Assembly (NCBI GenBank): GCA_023416855.1
Contig: JAEZGU010000316.1
Span: 62,001 to 126,000, forward strand
Direction of reading: 5' to 3'
Length of the DNA stretch: 64,000 bases
Origin: Bacillota bacterium
GTDB lineage: Bacteria; Bacillota; Clostridia; Tissierellales; Sedimentibacteraceae
Below are positions 49,301 to 58,386 of this stretch, piece after piece. The position numbers were made by a program, and so were the translations under genes. The notes under the pieces were generated by a model. That model did not search any database, was not told the DNA's origin, and saw nothing but the letters and a program-made list of their open reading frames with translations. The number at the start of each line of letters is the position of its first letter. Position 1 is the stretch's first letter.

Positions 49301-50613
49301 GATTTCACATCCTTTTTGGCATATGGATTAATATTTTTTTGATGGAACTTTTCTATTTGTTGTCTTCTTGCTAGGATTTTGTCAGCCTGAATTTCTTCTT
49401 TTGATTTAAAAGCATTATGTTCTTTTAGTATTTTACGAATATCTTTAGGAGGAATATATAGTGCCTGATATTCTTTCAATTCTCCCCTACGTCTACATAG
49501 AAATCTTCCTTGATGTTTTATTTTTTCAGCACCATGTAGCCCTCCAAGGATTACTTCTGAATCAATTGGACTTACAGCTTTAAAAGCAATACGTGTAGGC
49601 ATATTGTTTTTGATTGAACCTTGAATTATTTCTGCTGAAGGTCTTTGAAGAGCAATACAAAAGTGTGTACCTATTTTCCTATCTTTACTAACACGTTGCT
49701 TGAATTTTTCAAAGATATCTTTATAGCGGTCATCAGCCAATGTTGCAAACTCATCAACCACAACAAATATATACGGCAAGGCTCGTTCGGGGAATAATTC
49801 ATTCCAAGTCTCAATTTTCTCAATATAAACTTTGTTTTTTACTGAGCGAAAAAGTTTAATACGTTCTTCGCTTATTTCTTCAAGCTTATCTAATAACTTT
49901 TCAAACTCCTCTGGAGTATTAGAATAACTTTTAACCTTTTTGCATTCTTCATATTTCCCAAGCGTAATGTCTTGAAAATCAACTAAATGAAGATGAATAT
50001 TATTGAATTTACTTAAAATAACGCTTAGACAAATTGTATCAAGAAAAGTAGATTTACCTGAATCTGTTTCTCCTGCTATAATGATGTGTTGGTCTTTACT
50101 TATATCAAGTATAAAATCTTCATCATTCCCAACGCCTAAATTTATTTCGGTTGACTTATTACATTGTTTAAACTGAAATGGATAAAGCGTTTGAATATTA
50201 TTATAAATTATGTCAAGGACAAGGTTTTTATTGAAACCGAATTCTATTTTAGCATTAAAGTATTGTTCAAGTTCTTCTCTTTTCTCTTCAAAGTGTTTTT
50301 GGCTTAGACCTTCTGGAAGGCTTAATACAAGAGTTGTTTTGATATCACTAACTTTTTCCTTTTTTATAACAATAGGAATTTTCTTTTCTTTGTTTTCCAA
50401 TCCGCACATTCTAAAAAGTTTTTCATATTTACTTTCTCTAAATTTAAAGTCTAATATAACTCCACCAGTAATAGCCATAGCAGATAATAATATGATTTTT
50501 TCATCAGGTACTGAAAAATAACATAGTTTCATTGCTTCATTACAGAAATATGCTCCACCAGCTAGCAATGCTCCTGTATAGGTAAACTGAAACTTCTTTA
50601 GCATTACATCCAT
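49297..50613 (-). CDS. FtsK/TcpA-type DNA-pumping ATPase, 438 aa
   Basis: Two N-terminal hydrophobic segments (about 10-25 and 38-55) are followed by the motor: Walker A GETDSGKST (about 170-178), Walker B FVVVDEFATL (about 278-287), and ALQRPSAEIIQG. FtsK/TcpA proteins are membrane-linked hexameric ATPases that move double-stranded DNA in segregation or conjugation. At 438 residues it lacks the large N-terminal domain of chromosomal FtsK. Coupled to the replication-relaxation gene. Confidence 0.85.
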   Translation of the reverse strand: MDVMLKKFQFTYTGALLAGGAYFCNEAMKLCYFSVPDEKIILLSAMAITGGVILDFKFRESKYEKLFRMCGLENKEKKIPIVIKKEKVSDIKTTLVLSLPEGLSQKHFEEKREELEQYFNAKIEFGFNKNLVLDIIYNNIQTLYPFQFKQCNKSTEINLGVGNDEDFILDISKDQHIIIAGETDSGKSTFLDTICLSVILSKFNNIHLHLVDFQDITLGKYEECKKVKSYSNTPEEFEKLLDKLEEISEERIKLFRSVKNKVYIEKIETWNELFPERALPYIFVVVDEFATLADDRYKDIFEKFKQRVSKDRKIGTHFCIALQRPSAEIIQGSIKNNMPTRIAFKAVSPIDSEVILGGLHGAEKIKHQGRFLCRRRGELKEYQALYIPPKDIRKILKEHNAFKSKEEIQADKILARRQQIEKFHQKNINPYAKKDVKS

Positions 50614-50642
50614 AAATTCCCTCCTGTCTACGCTGTGTCACG

Positions 50643-50738
50643 TCACGCGCCTGTTTGCTCAGTCAGTCTCTCCTTTTCTTCCTTCACTTGCTTTTTGAAA
50701 AACCTAGTAAATTGGCTAATTATAAGCCATATAGACAA
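50643..50738 (-). CDS. tiny membrane-basic peptide, 31 aa
   Basis: From TTG 50738: MSIWLIISQFTRFFKKQV, then a charged tail (KEEKERLTEQTGA). No good ribosome site. The layout (one hydrophobic helix plus basic helix) is plausible but the call is weak. Confidence 0.3.
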   Translation of the reverse strand: MSIWLIISQFTRFFKKQVKEEKERLTEQTGA

Positions 50739-50811
50739 TCAGCTATATGACATGTTTATGAACTACTTTATGAAGTTGTTTATGAATAGGAATATGAATA
50801 TGAAAAATAAG

Positions 50812-51039
50812 TTACTTTTTAAGTTTTGAAATATTGTTGTTGGGTGAAGTATTTTGAGTTGGTCTAGAACCACCTAATAGTTTTATAATATTGAGAGTTG
50901 CTTCGTTAATTACGTTGTCTTTATTTTCAATATAGAACTTTAAAGCTATTTTAACTATATCACTTTTACCATTTTCATCATAAAACTTTAATAAATCATG
51001 TTCATTTTTATTAAAACTTATCGACCTTCTTTCACTCAT
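50812..51039 (-). CDS. parR: ParR-like ribbon-helix-helix protein, 75 aa
   Basis: MSERRSISFNKNEHDLLKFYDENGKSDIVKIALKFYIE is a ribbon-helix-helix opening, and the C-terminal 30 residues are polar, as in ParR adaptors that bind the centromere and the ParM filament. It starts inside the end of the ParM gene (4-base overlap) after GGGGAG. Its binding site has not been found. Confidence 0.75.
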   Translation of the reverse strand: MSERRSISFNKNEHDLLKFYDENGKSDIVKIALKFYIENKDNVINEATLNIIKLLGGSRPTQNTSPNNNISKLKK

Positions 51040-51920
51040 GATGCCATCTCCCCCATCCCTATTGCAGCTAAACATTGAGCATTTGTTTGTAATTCTGCTT
51101 GAGGTATATATTGTTTAAGATATTTATGCATCGCAATACTTCCTCCACCTATCAATGGTATATATTTTATAGTATCTATATTCCAACGTAGCAATTGTTT
51201 TTTATATACTTCATTACAGCATTCATTTGCAATAGGAGAGATAATCGGTTCAATATCAATAATTTCTCCTTTATAATTCAGACCTTTGGTAAGGATACTA
51301 TACATTTGTTCACTTTTTACGCTAATTCCTGTCTCAGTAGTAATTTTTTCAGCCATATTTGGATATACACTAAGGACTCCAAGTTCTTCGGTATGAGTAT
51401 CTATCAAATCATCATTTTCAAATAGAAGTGTATTTATTGTTCTACTTCCCCAGTCAATAAGCAAAACTTTTTCTTTATGAAATCGGAAATTGTTCATATC
51501 ATTTGCATAGTAAGCACTTGAACCTTCAGGGATTACAGTTAATTTATCAATAGTAATTTTCTTAAGTTGATTATTGAGCCTTATTTCTACTGTATTTTGT
51601 GGAAGTAAAACTTTCTTGAATTGCTCCACAGTCTTTTCGTTTTTCCATTGACTACATGGTAGACCACATATAATTTCATCGAAATGTGTTTCTTGTGCAG
51701 AGCTTTCGAGATAAAGAGAGTATAAGAAGTTTAATCTTGCGTTCCTATTAAGACTTTTGTTTATATTTATATCTGATAAATTAGGTAACCCCATAGTATA
51801 CTTAAGTCCATCAACTTCAAGTATATCATTATTGGGATAAAGTATATTAGAAATTCCTGAGTGAAAGCATCTTTCGTTAGAGGTTTTAGTAAAAGAAGTT
51901 CCCAAATCAATTCCAAGCAT
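51036..51920 (-). CDS. parM: ParM/StbA-type actin-like ATPase
   Basis: The actin fold motifs are visible: phosphate-1 GIDLGTSFTK (residues 3-12), phosphate-2 LLIDWGSRTINT (about 148-159), and adenosine loop PLIGGGS (about 258-264). ParM filaments push plasmid copies apart. The 294-residue length fits the clostridial Alp/ParM branch. Followed by ParR. GGAGG precedes the ATG; promoter at 52024-52052. This shows that the element is kept as an extrachromosomal plasmid at least part of the time. Confidence 0.88.
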   Translation of the reverse strand: MLGIDLGTSFTKTSNERCFHSGISNILYPNNDILEVDGLKYTMGLPNLSDININKSLNRNARLNFLYSLYLESSAQETHFDEIICGLPCSQWKNEKTVEQFKKVLLPQNTVEIRLNNQLKKITIDKLTVIPEGSSAYYANDMNNFRFHKEKVLLIDWGSRTINTLLFENDDLIDTHTEELGVLSVYPNMAEKITTETGISVKSEQMYSILTKGLNYKGEIIDIEPIISPIANECCNEVYKKQLLRWNIDTIKYIPLIGGGSIAMHKYLKQYIPQAELQTNAQCLAAIGMGEMAS

Positions 51921-52023
51921 AAAAAATACCTCCTTTTTATGTATAAATCATAAATCGTAGGTATATTGAAGTATTTTTCTCAAAATGTACTTAGTTTTGT
52001 ATGACTTTTGTGGGAATATATGT

Positions 52024-52052
52024 ATATTAACACATATAAATTATGCTGTCAA
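52024..52052 (-). promoter_or_regulatory. promoter of parMR
   Basis: TTGACA, 17 bases, TAATAT on the minus strand. Its -35 and that of the divergent promoter at 52077 are 24 bp apart and form an inverted repeat (TGTCAAC...GTTGACA). Confidence 0.72.
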
Positions 52053-52076
52053 CACATTTTAGTAAAATAATTACGG

Positions 52077-52105
52077 TTGACAAGCTGTTATTTTTATTAT
52101 ATACT
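52077..52105 (+). promoter_or_regulatory. plus-strand promoter 1
   Basis: TTGACA, 17 bases, TATACT. It is back to back with the parMR promoter. Confidence 0.72.
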
Positions 52106-52168
52106 TATCATGACGGTTGGAATAAATTATAGCGATATAGTACATATTCACAATATAACTTTATACTA

Positions 52169-52197
52169 TTGACAAGATATTTCAATTGTATTATAAT
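52169..52197 (+). promoter_or_regulatory. plus-strand promoter 2, perfect consensus
   Basis: TTGACA, 17 bases, TATAAT: full consensus spacing and boxes. Drives the 52.4-57.9 kb operon with the YonO-like polymerase. Confidence 0.78.
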
Positions 52198-52424
52198 TAA
52201 TTTGTAAGTAACTTGTTGGATAACCACTAACCGTACTTATGAATTAAATAGAAACATTACATATTAGTAATATAATTTTCAAGTTTGGTGGTGATTAAAA
52301 TTAAATTCATAAACAGTGTTTAGAAATTAAAATTATTATAGATACAAATTTATATTACTTTATCTATAAAATTTAGTGTTGGTATCAAAATGAATTAACT
52401 ATAATACTCAAGAAAGGAGTAAAG

Positions 52425-52784
52425 ATGTTAAAATACAAAGATACATATTACATAATCAAAAGCAAAACAGAAAATAAAGATGATAACTATATACCCTGTC
52501 GTAAGTCAAAAGCTCAGATATATAGATACTCTTCTGACCTATTAGCAATTCAATTTAACTCTAACGGTATAACAAACAACCGTATTAAAGAATTAACTGA
52601 ACTAGGGGTGCAATTAACAATAATTCAGTGTGGCGATAATGAGCGTGTATATACTTTCTCAGAATTTGATTTAAATAAGGTTGCTGATATTGTTAGTGCT
52701 AAGAAGAAAATTAAGCGTGAATTAACTGATGAGCAACGAGAGATAATGAGACAAAACTTTATAAACAAAGTGTTAAAATTGTAA
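52425..52784 (+). CDS. hypothetical protein, 119 aa
   Basis: AAAGGAG precedes ATG 52425. An alpha/beta body (YKDTYYIIKSKTENKDD..., DLLAIQFNSNGITNNRIKELTELG) and a helical end (LTDEQREIMRQNFINK). First gene after two promoters. Unknown. Confidence 0.6.
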   Translation: MLKYKDTYYIIKSKTENKDDNYIPCRKSKAQIYRYSSDLLAIQFNSNGITNNRIKELTELGVQLTIIQCGDNERVYTFSEFDLNKVADIVSAKKKIKRELTDEQREIMRQNFINKVLKL

Positions 52785-52953
52785 TATAATTTTATTTATC
52801 TTTCAAAGGTAATAATGATAATATATAAATTTTAAACGGTTTATTTTTTTCTACCCTTGAAATTATATTCAAAGTTAATTTAAAACGATTTTAACGTCGA
52901 TTTTTTATAAAAATAACCATAAAAATATATAAGAGAAACGGAGATAATACATA

Positions 52954-53259
52954 ATGTTAAAAATTGAAGGTTTATTAGAATTAAATGAAAACAATGAGTA
53001 CATAGTTGATAGTGGAACAAATAAAAAACAAAATATAAGTGAAGCATTGTATCATAATTGGATGTATGAAGTACCTGCTATATATTCCATAGTAGTAGGT
53101 AATAAGACATATACTTCTGAAGAATGTGTATTACAGAAAAAGAAAAGTATTGGACTATTATATGATTATCATGCTGAGAATAAGAATATAGAACAATTAC
53201 TATTTAATGCTTGTGGAAAGAGAATTGAATTCATTATAACAACGGAGGCTGAATCATAA
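52954..53259 (+). CDS. hypothetical protein, 101 aa
   Basis: CGGAG precedes ATG 52954. Beta-rich with a helical centre. It is 1 base from the next gene. Not recognised. Confidence 0.58.
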   Translation: MLKIEGLLELNENNEYIVDSGTNKKQNISEALYHNWMYEVPAIYSIVVGNKTYTSEECVLQKKKSIGLLYDYHAENKNIEQLLFNACGKRIEFIITTEAES

Positions 53260-53260
53260 T

Positions 53261-53476
53261 ATGATAACTTGTAGAGAATGCGGATTTTTAGGATTAAGTA
53301 ATAATCAATTTAAGTGTAATAGAAATAAAGATATAGGTATAGTAGTGGACTTAGATATAAATAAGTTAGATATACCATGTCATGCAGGAGAACCAGATAC
53401 ATATAAAGATAATATATGGAATAAAGGAGATAATTTTGGAATAGCAAGCTTTACTTGGATTGAATTAGAATCATAA
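53261..53476 (+). CDS. small Cys-containing protein, 71 aa
   Basis: C-R-E-C-G at the start and two later Cys make a possible zinc site. GGAGG precedes ATG 53261 inside the end of the previous gene. Unknown. Confidence 0.58.
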   Translation: MITCRECGFLGLSNNQFKCNRNKDIGIVVDLDINKLDIPCHAGEPDTYKDNIWNKGDNFGIASFTWIELES

Positions 53477-53503
53477 TATAATTGTGAAAGGTCTATACAT
53501 AAT

Positions 53504-53749
53504 ATGATAGCGAAGTTAAGAGATAATATAGGTTTGGATGAATTTATAAATATTTCATTTGGAACTAAAGGTGTTGAATGTATTGCGTATCGTGAATATT
53601 TCAGCACAGAAAATTTGAGAACACCCACCACAGCTAGATTTGAGGATAATACTTTATACGTAAAAGTAATTGAAGCTGATGGTGAAACTATGGAATTGCC
53701 TTATGATAGCAGTGATAGTAAGGCTATTTGGGAGTTATATAGTAGATAG
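53504..53749 (+). CDS. hypothetical protein, 81 aa
   Basis: GAAAGG precedes ATG 53504. Mixed alpha/beta. A GGGAG...CTCCC hairpin follows at about 53777-53800. Unknown. Confidence 0.55.
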   Translation: MIAKLRDNIGLDEFINISFGTKGVECIAYREYFSTENLRTPTTARFEDNTLYVKVIEADGETMELPYDSSDSKAIWELYSR

Positions 53750-53845
53750 AAAGCATATTTTATTCAAAGTTTATATGGGAGCATGACTAGCTCTACTCCC
53801 CTATTATTAAAAAATTAAAATTAAATGCAAAAAGGAGATAATTTT

Positions 53846-54331
53846 ATGAAAGTAAGAGATTTATTAAAAAAGTTAGAAGGTAAGGAAAATTATGATTTAA
53901 CAATTGATTATTATGAAATTGAATCAATAATTATTGACGAGGAAGAAGAAACTGTTGTTTTGTCCTATAATGAAGATGATGAAGATAATAAAGAATTTTA
54001 TGATGATTACTATGATGATGAACCAGAAATTGAAGAATATTTACAAGAATTTGATACTGATGATTTGATTTTATTGGCAAAGAAATTAAATATAACGTGC
54101 GATTTTGATGATATGACTGACGAAGAATTAATTGATACAATATTGAAAATTGATAAAGATAAAATCAGTGACGTTTGTGAAGATTTATTTGATTATACTT
54201 ATGATGATTTTAAAGATGATTATGAAATGAATAATGCTTGGAGACATAGTGATTATGAAAGCAAAGATATAGATGATTGGGATGTAGATGACCATTTAGC
54301 TGCTTGGTATGACCATATGATGGAAAAATAA
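53846..54331 (+). CDS. very acidic protein, 161 aa
   Basis: Start ATG 53846 follows AAAGGAG. Well over a third of residues are Asp or Glu, with clusters such as DDYYDDEPEIEEYLQEF. Residues ~70-115 resemble a SAP-like helix pair (TDDLILLAKKLNITCDFDDMTDEELIDTIL). Directly upstream of the polymerase gene. It could be a DNA mimic or polymerase-binding protein; this is a guess from charge and position. Confidence 0.6.
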   Translation: MKVRDLLKKLEGKENYDLTIDYYEIESIIIDEEEETVVLSYNEDDEDNKEFYDDYYDDEPEIEEYLQEFDTDDLILLAKKLNITCDFDDMTDEELIDTILKIDKDKISDVCEDLFDYTYDDFKDDYEMNNAWRHSDYESKDIDDWDVDDHLAAWYDHMMEK

Positions 54332-54383
54332 ACAAATCATTTGACAAAGAAAAATGAGCTTTTAATAAAGGAGGTAATACATA

Positions 54384-57098
54384 TTGCATAAAACAGCACC
54401 GCAAAGATACATATATAAAATTAATTCAAGTAGATTAAGAAAGTCAAGATGGAATCTAAATATTTCAGTGAATGAAGCTTTATTGAATGATGAAATAGTT
54501 TCTATAGCTGAAAGTGAAACAATTAGATTTATTGATAAAGAAAATAATACAAGTTCAGAACATGTTTATTCTATTGTAAAAGCTATCACCAAAGAAATTA
54601 AAGCTATCAAAAAAGAACCAACATCTACAGATAACAGAGATAAAATAAAGGAGTTGTATGCTAAAAAAATTGATACTTTACTATGTAAGGACTATGTAGC
54701 TATAGTAATAGATTCTAATAAAGATTTTGATAGAATGAATGACGAAAAATCATTTTTTATTAATGGAATAAAGTATAATTATCTTTTAGGCACATCTGGT
54801 GGAATAAAAAAGTACATAATTATATATGTAAGTGATAAGGTTTTTAGTATTGTACATAATAAAATAGATAATGGTAGAGATTTAGAAAAAGAATTTGTAC
54901 CTGCAAAACTTGAAGCTTATAAAGCATTGGCTTGTAGTCAAAGTGTACCTGTATCAATACCAAAAGGAATATTGGTTGTAGACGATTGTATTACTAAATT
55001 TACTGACAATATAATATTAATCGATGATACTGGAGATAATGAACCTAATGTAGAAAGAATAAAGAATTATCCTATAGAATTAAATGCCTCAGATGGATTT
55101 GGCATTTGCCTACCTTCGTTAAGTAAAAGATGGAGTGAAGAGTTAAAAGAAACTTATATACCTAGTGGATTTTGCGTACGTAATGCGTTTTGCAAAGGTA
55201 TGATATTTACATTTGATTTTATTTCTTTTGCTAAAAAAATAGCTAAAAATTATGAAGTAAAAGATATTTGGGGTAACGTAGTAGATATAAGAAATATAGA
55301 GTTAGTTCTTACAGCATCAATGCTAAAGCTATGGCAATCATATATAAATTTAGAAGATTACTTAGAAAATTGTAATAAGAATGGTTATTCATTCGCTATA
55401 ACTAAGTATACTCCTGAATTTTTAGAAAATGAAAGAGATTTAAATTATCAGTTTATACAATCATTGTACCTTGATGATTATGGTATAGATAAATTAATTG
55501 AACCAACTGTAAAAGAAATTAAAGAAGTTTTAGGTGAAGATTATAGGAAAAGTATACTATTTCTTAAAGGTGTACATTTAGACGATATGAATTTTGAGAA
55601 AGATGAATGTGATTATATAAAAGCTTTAATGATTAATAAAGAAATGATTAAAGACCCATTTGTAAAGAATAGAATTCATTTTATGATTAAAAAAAGGATA
55701 ACTGAGGCAAAAATAGGTGTTTTAAAAACCAGAGCTAATTATTCAACAATTGCAGGTGACCCTTATTCCCTATGTCAAAGTTTTTTTGGACTTGAAGTTA
55801 CTGGATTACTAAAAAAAGGAGAATTTTATAATAAACATTGGATTGATTTGAATGTTGATAAAGTTGCTTGTTTTAGAGCACCAATGACTTGTCATAATAA
55901 TATTAGAATTTTAAATTTACAGAACAATAAAGAAGTTAATTATTGGTATCAATATATGAAAACAGTTACAATATTAAATTCTTGGGATACTACAAGTCAC
56001 GCCTTAAATGGGGCAGATTATGACGCAGATGCAGTATACTTAACGGATAATGAAGTTATTTTAAAGGCGATTAGACCATCTGATGCAATTGTTTGTGTTC
56101 AAAAATCAGCAAAAAAATGCATCCCAACTAGAGAAGATTTTATTGAATCTAATAAAAATGGTTTTGGTGACGATATAGGAACAATTACAAATCATATAAC
56201 TTCTATGTTTGATGTACTTGCTAATTTTGAAGAAGGTTCAAAGGAATATAATGAAGTTCTAAAAAGAATAATGTGTGGACAAAACTACCAACAAAATGCT
56301 ATAGATAAAATTAAAGGTATTCAAAGTAAAGAAATGCCTAAATCGTGGTATGATTATTGGTCAAATAAAGGTGATGATTTCGGTAAAAAAATTGTTGCTA
56401 ATAAAAACCCGTACTTTTTCATTTATAATTATAAATACAAAATGAACGATTATAAAAAATATATAGAGAAAGCTAATAGACATTGTAGATTTACATATGG
56501 TATAGATATTAATGACTTGGAAAACTTAGATAACAAATCAGAAGACCAAGAAAAATACTTATACTATTATTATTTAAAGATGCCCGTTTCGTTAAGTCCC
56601 TCAGTAATGAATAAAATATGTTGGAAAATTGAAAGTGAATTTAATGGAGTAAAAATAAAATTTAATGATACAAAGTTTGATTATACGATTTTAAAGTCTG
56701 ACAAAAAATATTCTAAGGGCAGGTACTCAGCAATATACAGTTTATACAAAGACTATTTACAAAAAGTGCAAAATCAGAAACAATTATTTAAAAAACAATC
56801 ATCTGACGAAGAACAGTTAATGAGAAGTATATTTAAAGAATCATTTAAAGCCGAAGCATATAAGAAATGCAATGATGCCGAAGAATTGTGTAATATTGTT
56901 TTAGATATATGTTATAAAAATAATGACAACAAACAATTTGCATGGGATATTTGTGGTGATGTAATTATAAACAACTTATTAAAAAAGAGTGATTATAAAG
57001 TATATTATCCAGTTGAAGATGTAAATGGTGATATTGAATTTGTAGGTAAAAAGTTTAAAATGATTACGGAGGTAGTTAATGAAGATTATATTGAATGA
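54384..57098 (+). CDS. YonO-like single-subunit RNA polymerase (double-psi barrel), 904 aa
   Basis: The C-terminal half carries the signatures of the YonO/RdRP-like polymerase family: KRWSEELKETYIPSGFCVRNAFCKGMIFTFDF (about 250-281, the Arg/Lys-rich first barrel), VACFRAPMTCHNNIRILNLQ (about 495-514, C-x-R-x-P), and NGADYDADAVYLTD (about 542-555), the metal-binding D-x-D-x-D loop with Asp545, Asp547 and Asp549. The usual form is D-x-D-G-D; here Gly is Ala. SPbeta YonO, of about 900 residues, transcribes phage late genes. The TTG start has GGAGG 8 bases before it. The next gene overlaps its end by 20 bases. Confidence 0.72.
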   Translation: MHKTAPQRYIYKINSSRLRKSRWNLNISVNEALLNDEIVSIAESETIRFIDKENNTSSEHVYSIVKAITKEIKAIKKEPTSTDNRDKIKELYAKKIDTLLCKDYVAIVIDSNKDFDRMNDEKSFFINGIKYNYLLGTSGGIKKYIIIYVSDKVFSIVHNKIDNGRDLEKEFVPAKLEAYKALACSQSVPVSIPKGILVVDDCITKFTDNIILIDDTGDNEPNVERIKNYPIELNASDGFGICLPSLSKRWSEELKETYIPSGFCVRNAFCKGMIFTFDFISFAKKIAKNYEVKDIWGNVVDIRNIELVLTASMLKLWQSYINLEDYLENCNKNGYSFAITKYTPEFLENERDLNYQFIQSLYLDDYGIDKLIEPTVKEIKEVLGEDYRKSILFLKGVHLDDMNFEKDECDYIKALMINKEMIKDPFVKNRIHFMIKKRITEAKIGVLKTRANYSTIAGDPYSLCQSFFGLEVTGLLKKGEFYNKHWIDLNVDKVACFRAPMTCHNNIRILNLQNNKEVNYWYQYMKTVTILNSWDTTSHALNGADYDADAVYLTDNEVILKAIRPSDAIVCVQKSAKKCIPTREDFIESNKNGFGDDIGTITNHITSMFDVLANFEEGSKEYNEVLKRIMCGQNYQQNAIDKIKGIQSKEMPKSWYDYWSNKGDDFGKKIVANKNPYFFIYNYKYKMNDYKKYIEKANRHCRFTYGIDINDLENLDNKSEDQEKYLYYYYLKMPVSLSPSVMNKICWKIESEFNGVKIKFNDTKFDYTILKSDKKYSKGRYSAIYSLYKDYLQKVQNQKQLFKKQSSDEEQLMRSIFKESFKAEAYKKCNDAEELCNIVLDICYKNNDNKQFAWDICGDVIINNLLKKSDYKVYYPVEDVNGDIEFVGKKFKMITEVVNEDYIE

Positions 57099-57861
57099 AA
57101 AACAAATACTTGATAAAGCTATAAATGAAAAGAAAATTTACGATAAACCAATGGTAACAATAAGATTACTTATAAAGTATTATTTTAGTATAGGACAAAA
57201 GAAAAGGCAAGTTTATGATTCTGTAAATAGCTTTTTAAAGGAAAATATGCACCTATACGCTGAAGCAAAATGGCAAAAAAACATAGATAAAGCAATTGTA
57301 GATATAAATAAAAGTAAAAAATTTGATATGTTTGTTGTAAATAAAGTAACAATCTTTAAAGATGAAATGGATAAAATCAAGACAATTGATAATTTCAGAT
57401 TAGAAAAACTAGCTTTTACATTGTTGGTATATTCCAAAATATATAATCAAATGAATTGTAATAGTACTAATTGGGTTAATGCTCCACTTAAAGATATTTT
57501 TAAAGATGCTAAAATAACTGTTAAAAAAGCAGACCAAGATATTATGATACACAAATTAAAAAATTTAGAATTAGTACATATACCTAAAAAAGTTGATTGT
57601 ATAAATATAAAGTTACTGTATGCTTATGATAATGGTGAAGTAGCCTTTGAAATTTCTGATTTTAGAGATTTTGTATTAAATTATGATAGGTATTTTAATA
57701 CAGATAAGTATGGATATTGTAAAAATTGTAATAAAATTATGAAAGTTAATAATAATAAACAAAAATATTGTGATGAATGTGCTAAAGAAATATGGTATCA
57801 AAATCATAAAGATGTTGCTAGAGAATCTTATCATAGACGTAAAAACAAAGATTTTGACTAA
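57079..57861 (+). CDS. polymerase-coupled protein with C-terminal zinc finger, 260 aa
   Basis: It overlaps the polymerase gene by 20 bases, with GGAGG in its end. The N-terminal ~190 residues are helical (winged-helix-like LRLEKLAFTLLVYSKIYNQMN). Near the C-terminus C-K-N-C and C-D-E-C (about 213-233) form a zinc ribbon, and the end is basic. It may be a promoter- or processivity factor for the polymerase; no family recognised. Confidence 0.6.
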   Translation: MKIILNEKQILDKAINEKKIYDKPMVTIRLLIKYYFSIGQKKRQVYDSVNSFLKENMHLYAEAKWQKNIDKAIVDINKSKKFDMFVVNKVTIFKDEMDKIKTIDNFRLEKLAFTLLVYSKIYNQMNCNSTNWVNAPLKDIFKDAKITVKKADQDIMIHKLKNLELVHIPKKVDCINIKLLYAYDNGEVAFEISDFRDFVLNYDRYFNTDKYGYCKNCNKIMKVNNNKQKYCDECAKEIWYQNHKDVARESYHRRKNKDFD

Positions 57862-58386
57862 ATAGAAAACTCTGAAAACTAGCATGAATAGTGGATGGTA
57901 AGACATATAAATAAAATTTCTATTATGATATATTAATAATATAATTATATAACATGTCATGTAGTAATACACACCTCTGCTCTTCCCTATTATTAATTAT
58001 ATCAAAAATTGAATTAGGCTAATAACCTTAACAAAGAAGTTTATGAAACTGTAATTTTAATCAAAAAAAAATTGAGTAGTAACTTTCTGTATCAGACTGT
58101 GAATCTCGCTAAATGACATATACAATGATAATCATTGTACAAATAAGTCTGTGAAGTTGCGACCTCTAGTATGTCCTAGAGCCACAGGCTTAAATGAATA
58201 TGACTCTAACCTTGTGTTAGATTTACTGATATAATCTTTATTCATTTGATTTCTCCTGATGTAATTAAGGGTGAGATTTCGGTCTCCCCTGCCTAAACTA
58301 ACCATGTAAAGAGCATGACAGTCCAAAGTCTGTAAATAGTGATGGGGTTTATTTAATAATAATATAATTTGAATGGAGTGACACAG
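57862..58386. other. gene-free stretch with structured RNA
   Basis: 525 bases without a supported gene. The first ~220 bases are A/T-rich with CTTCCCTATTATTAA near 57982. The last part is the structured RNA listed separately. Confidence 0.5.
58080..58350 (+). ncRNA. structured RNA of unknown class
   Basis: Stems seen by eye: TACAATGA/TCATTGTA (58121-58139); AGTCTGTG/CACAGGCT (58146-58190) enclosing CTCTAG/CTAGAG (58164-58181); AAATGAATA/TATTCATTT (58192-58247) enclosing TCTAAC/GTTAGA; and AGGGtGAGA/TCTCCCCT (58268-58290). It has higher G+C than its surroundings. It ends about 30 bases before the ribosome site of the 58387 gene, so it may be a stand-alone RNA or a long leader. Confidence 0.6.

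Larger units (their letters stand above)
51921..52424. other. 504-bp divergent control region
   Basis: No gene is supported. It holds the parMR promoter (minus) and two plus-strand promoters. It is the usual place for a parC centromere, but I see no clear iterons. The 5' leader from 52198 to 52424 is long and A/T-rich. Confidence 0.5.

Noticed and set aside
58132..58326. Minus-strand frame of 64 codons
   Set aside because: It lies antisense to strong stem-loops, lacks a ribosome site and runs against the direction of all neighbours.
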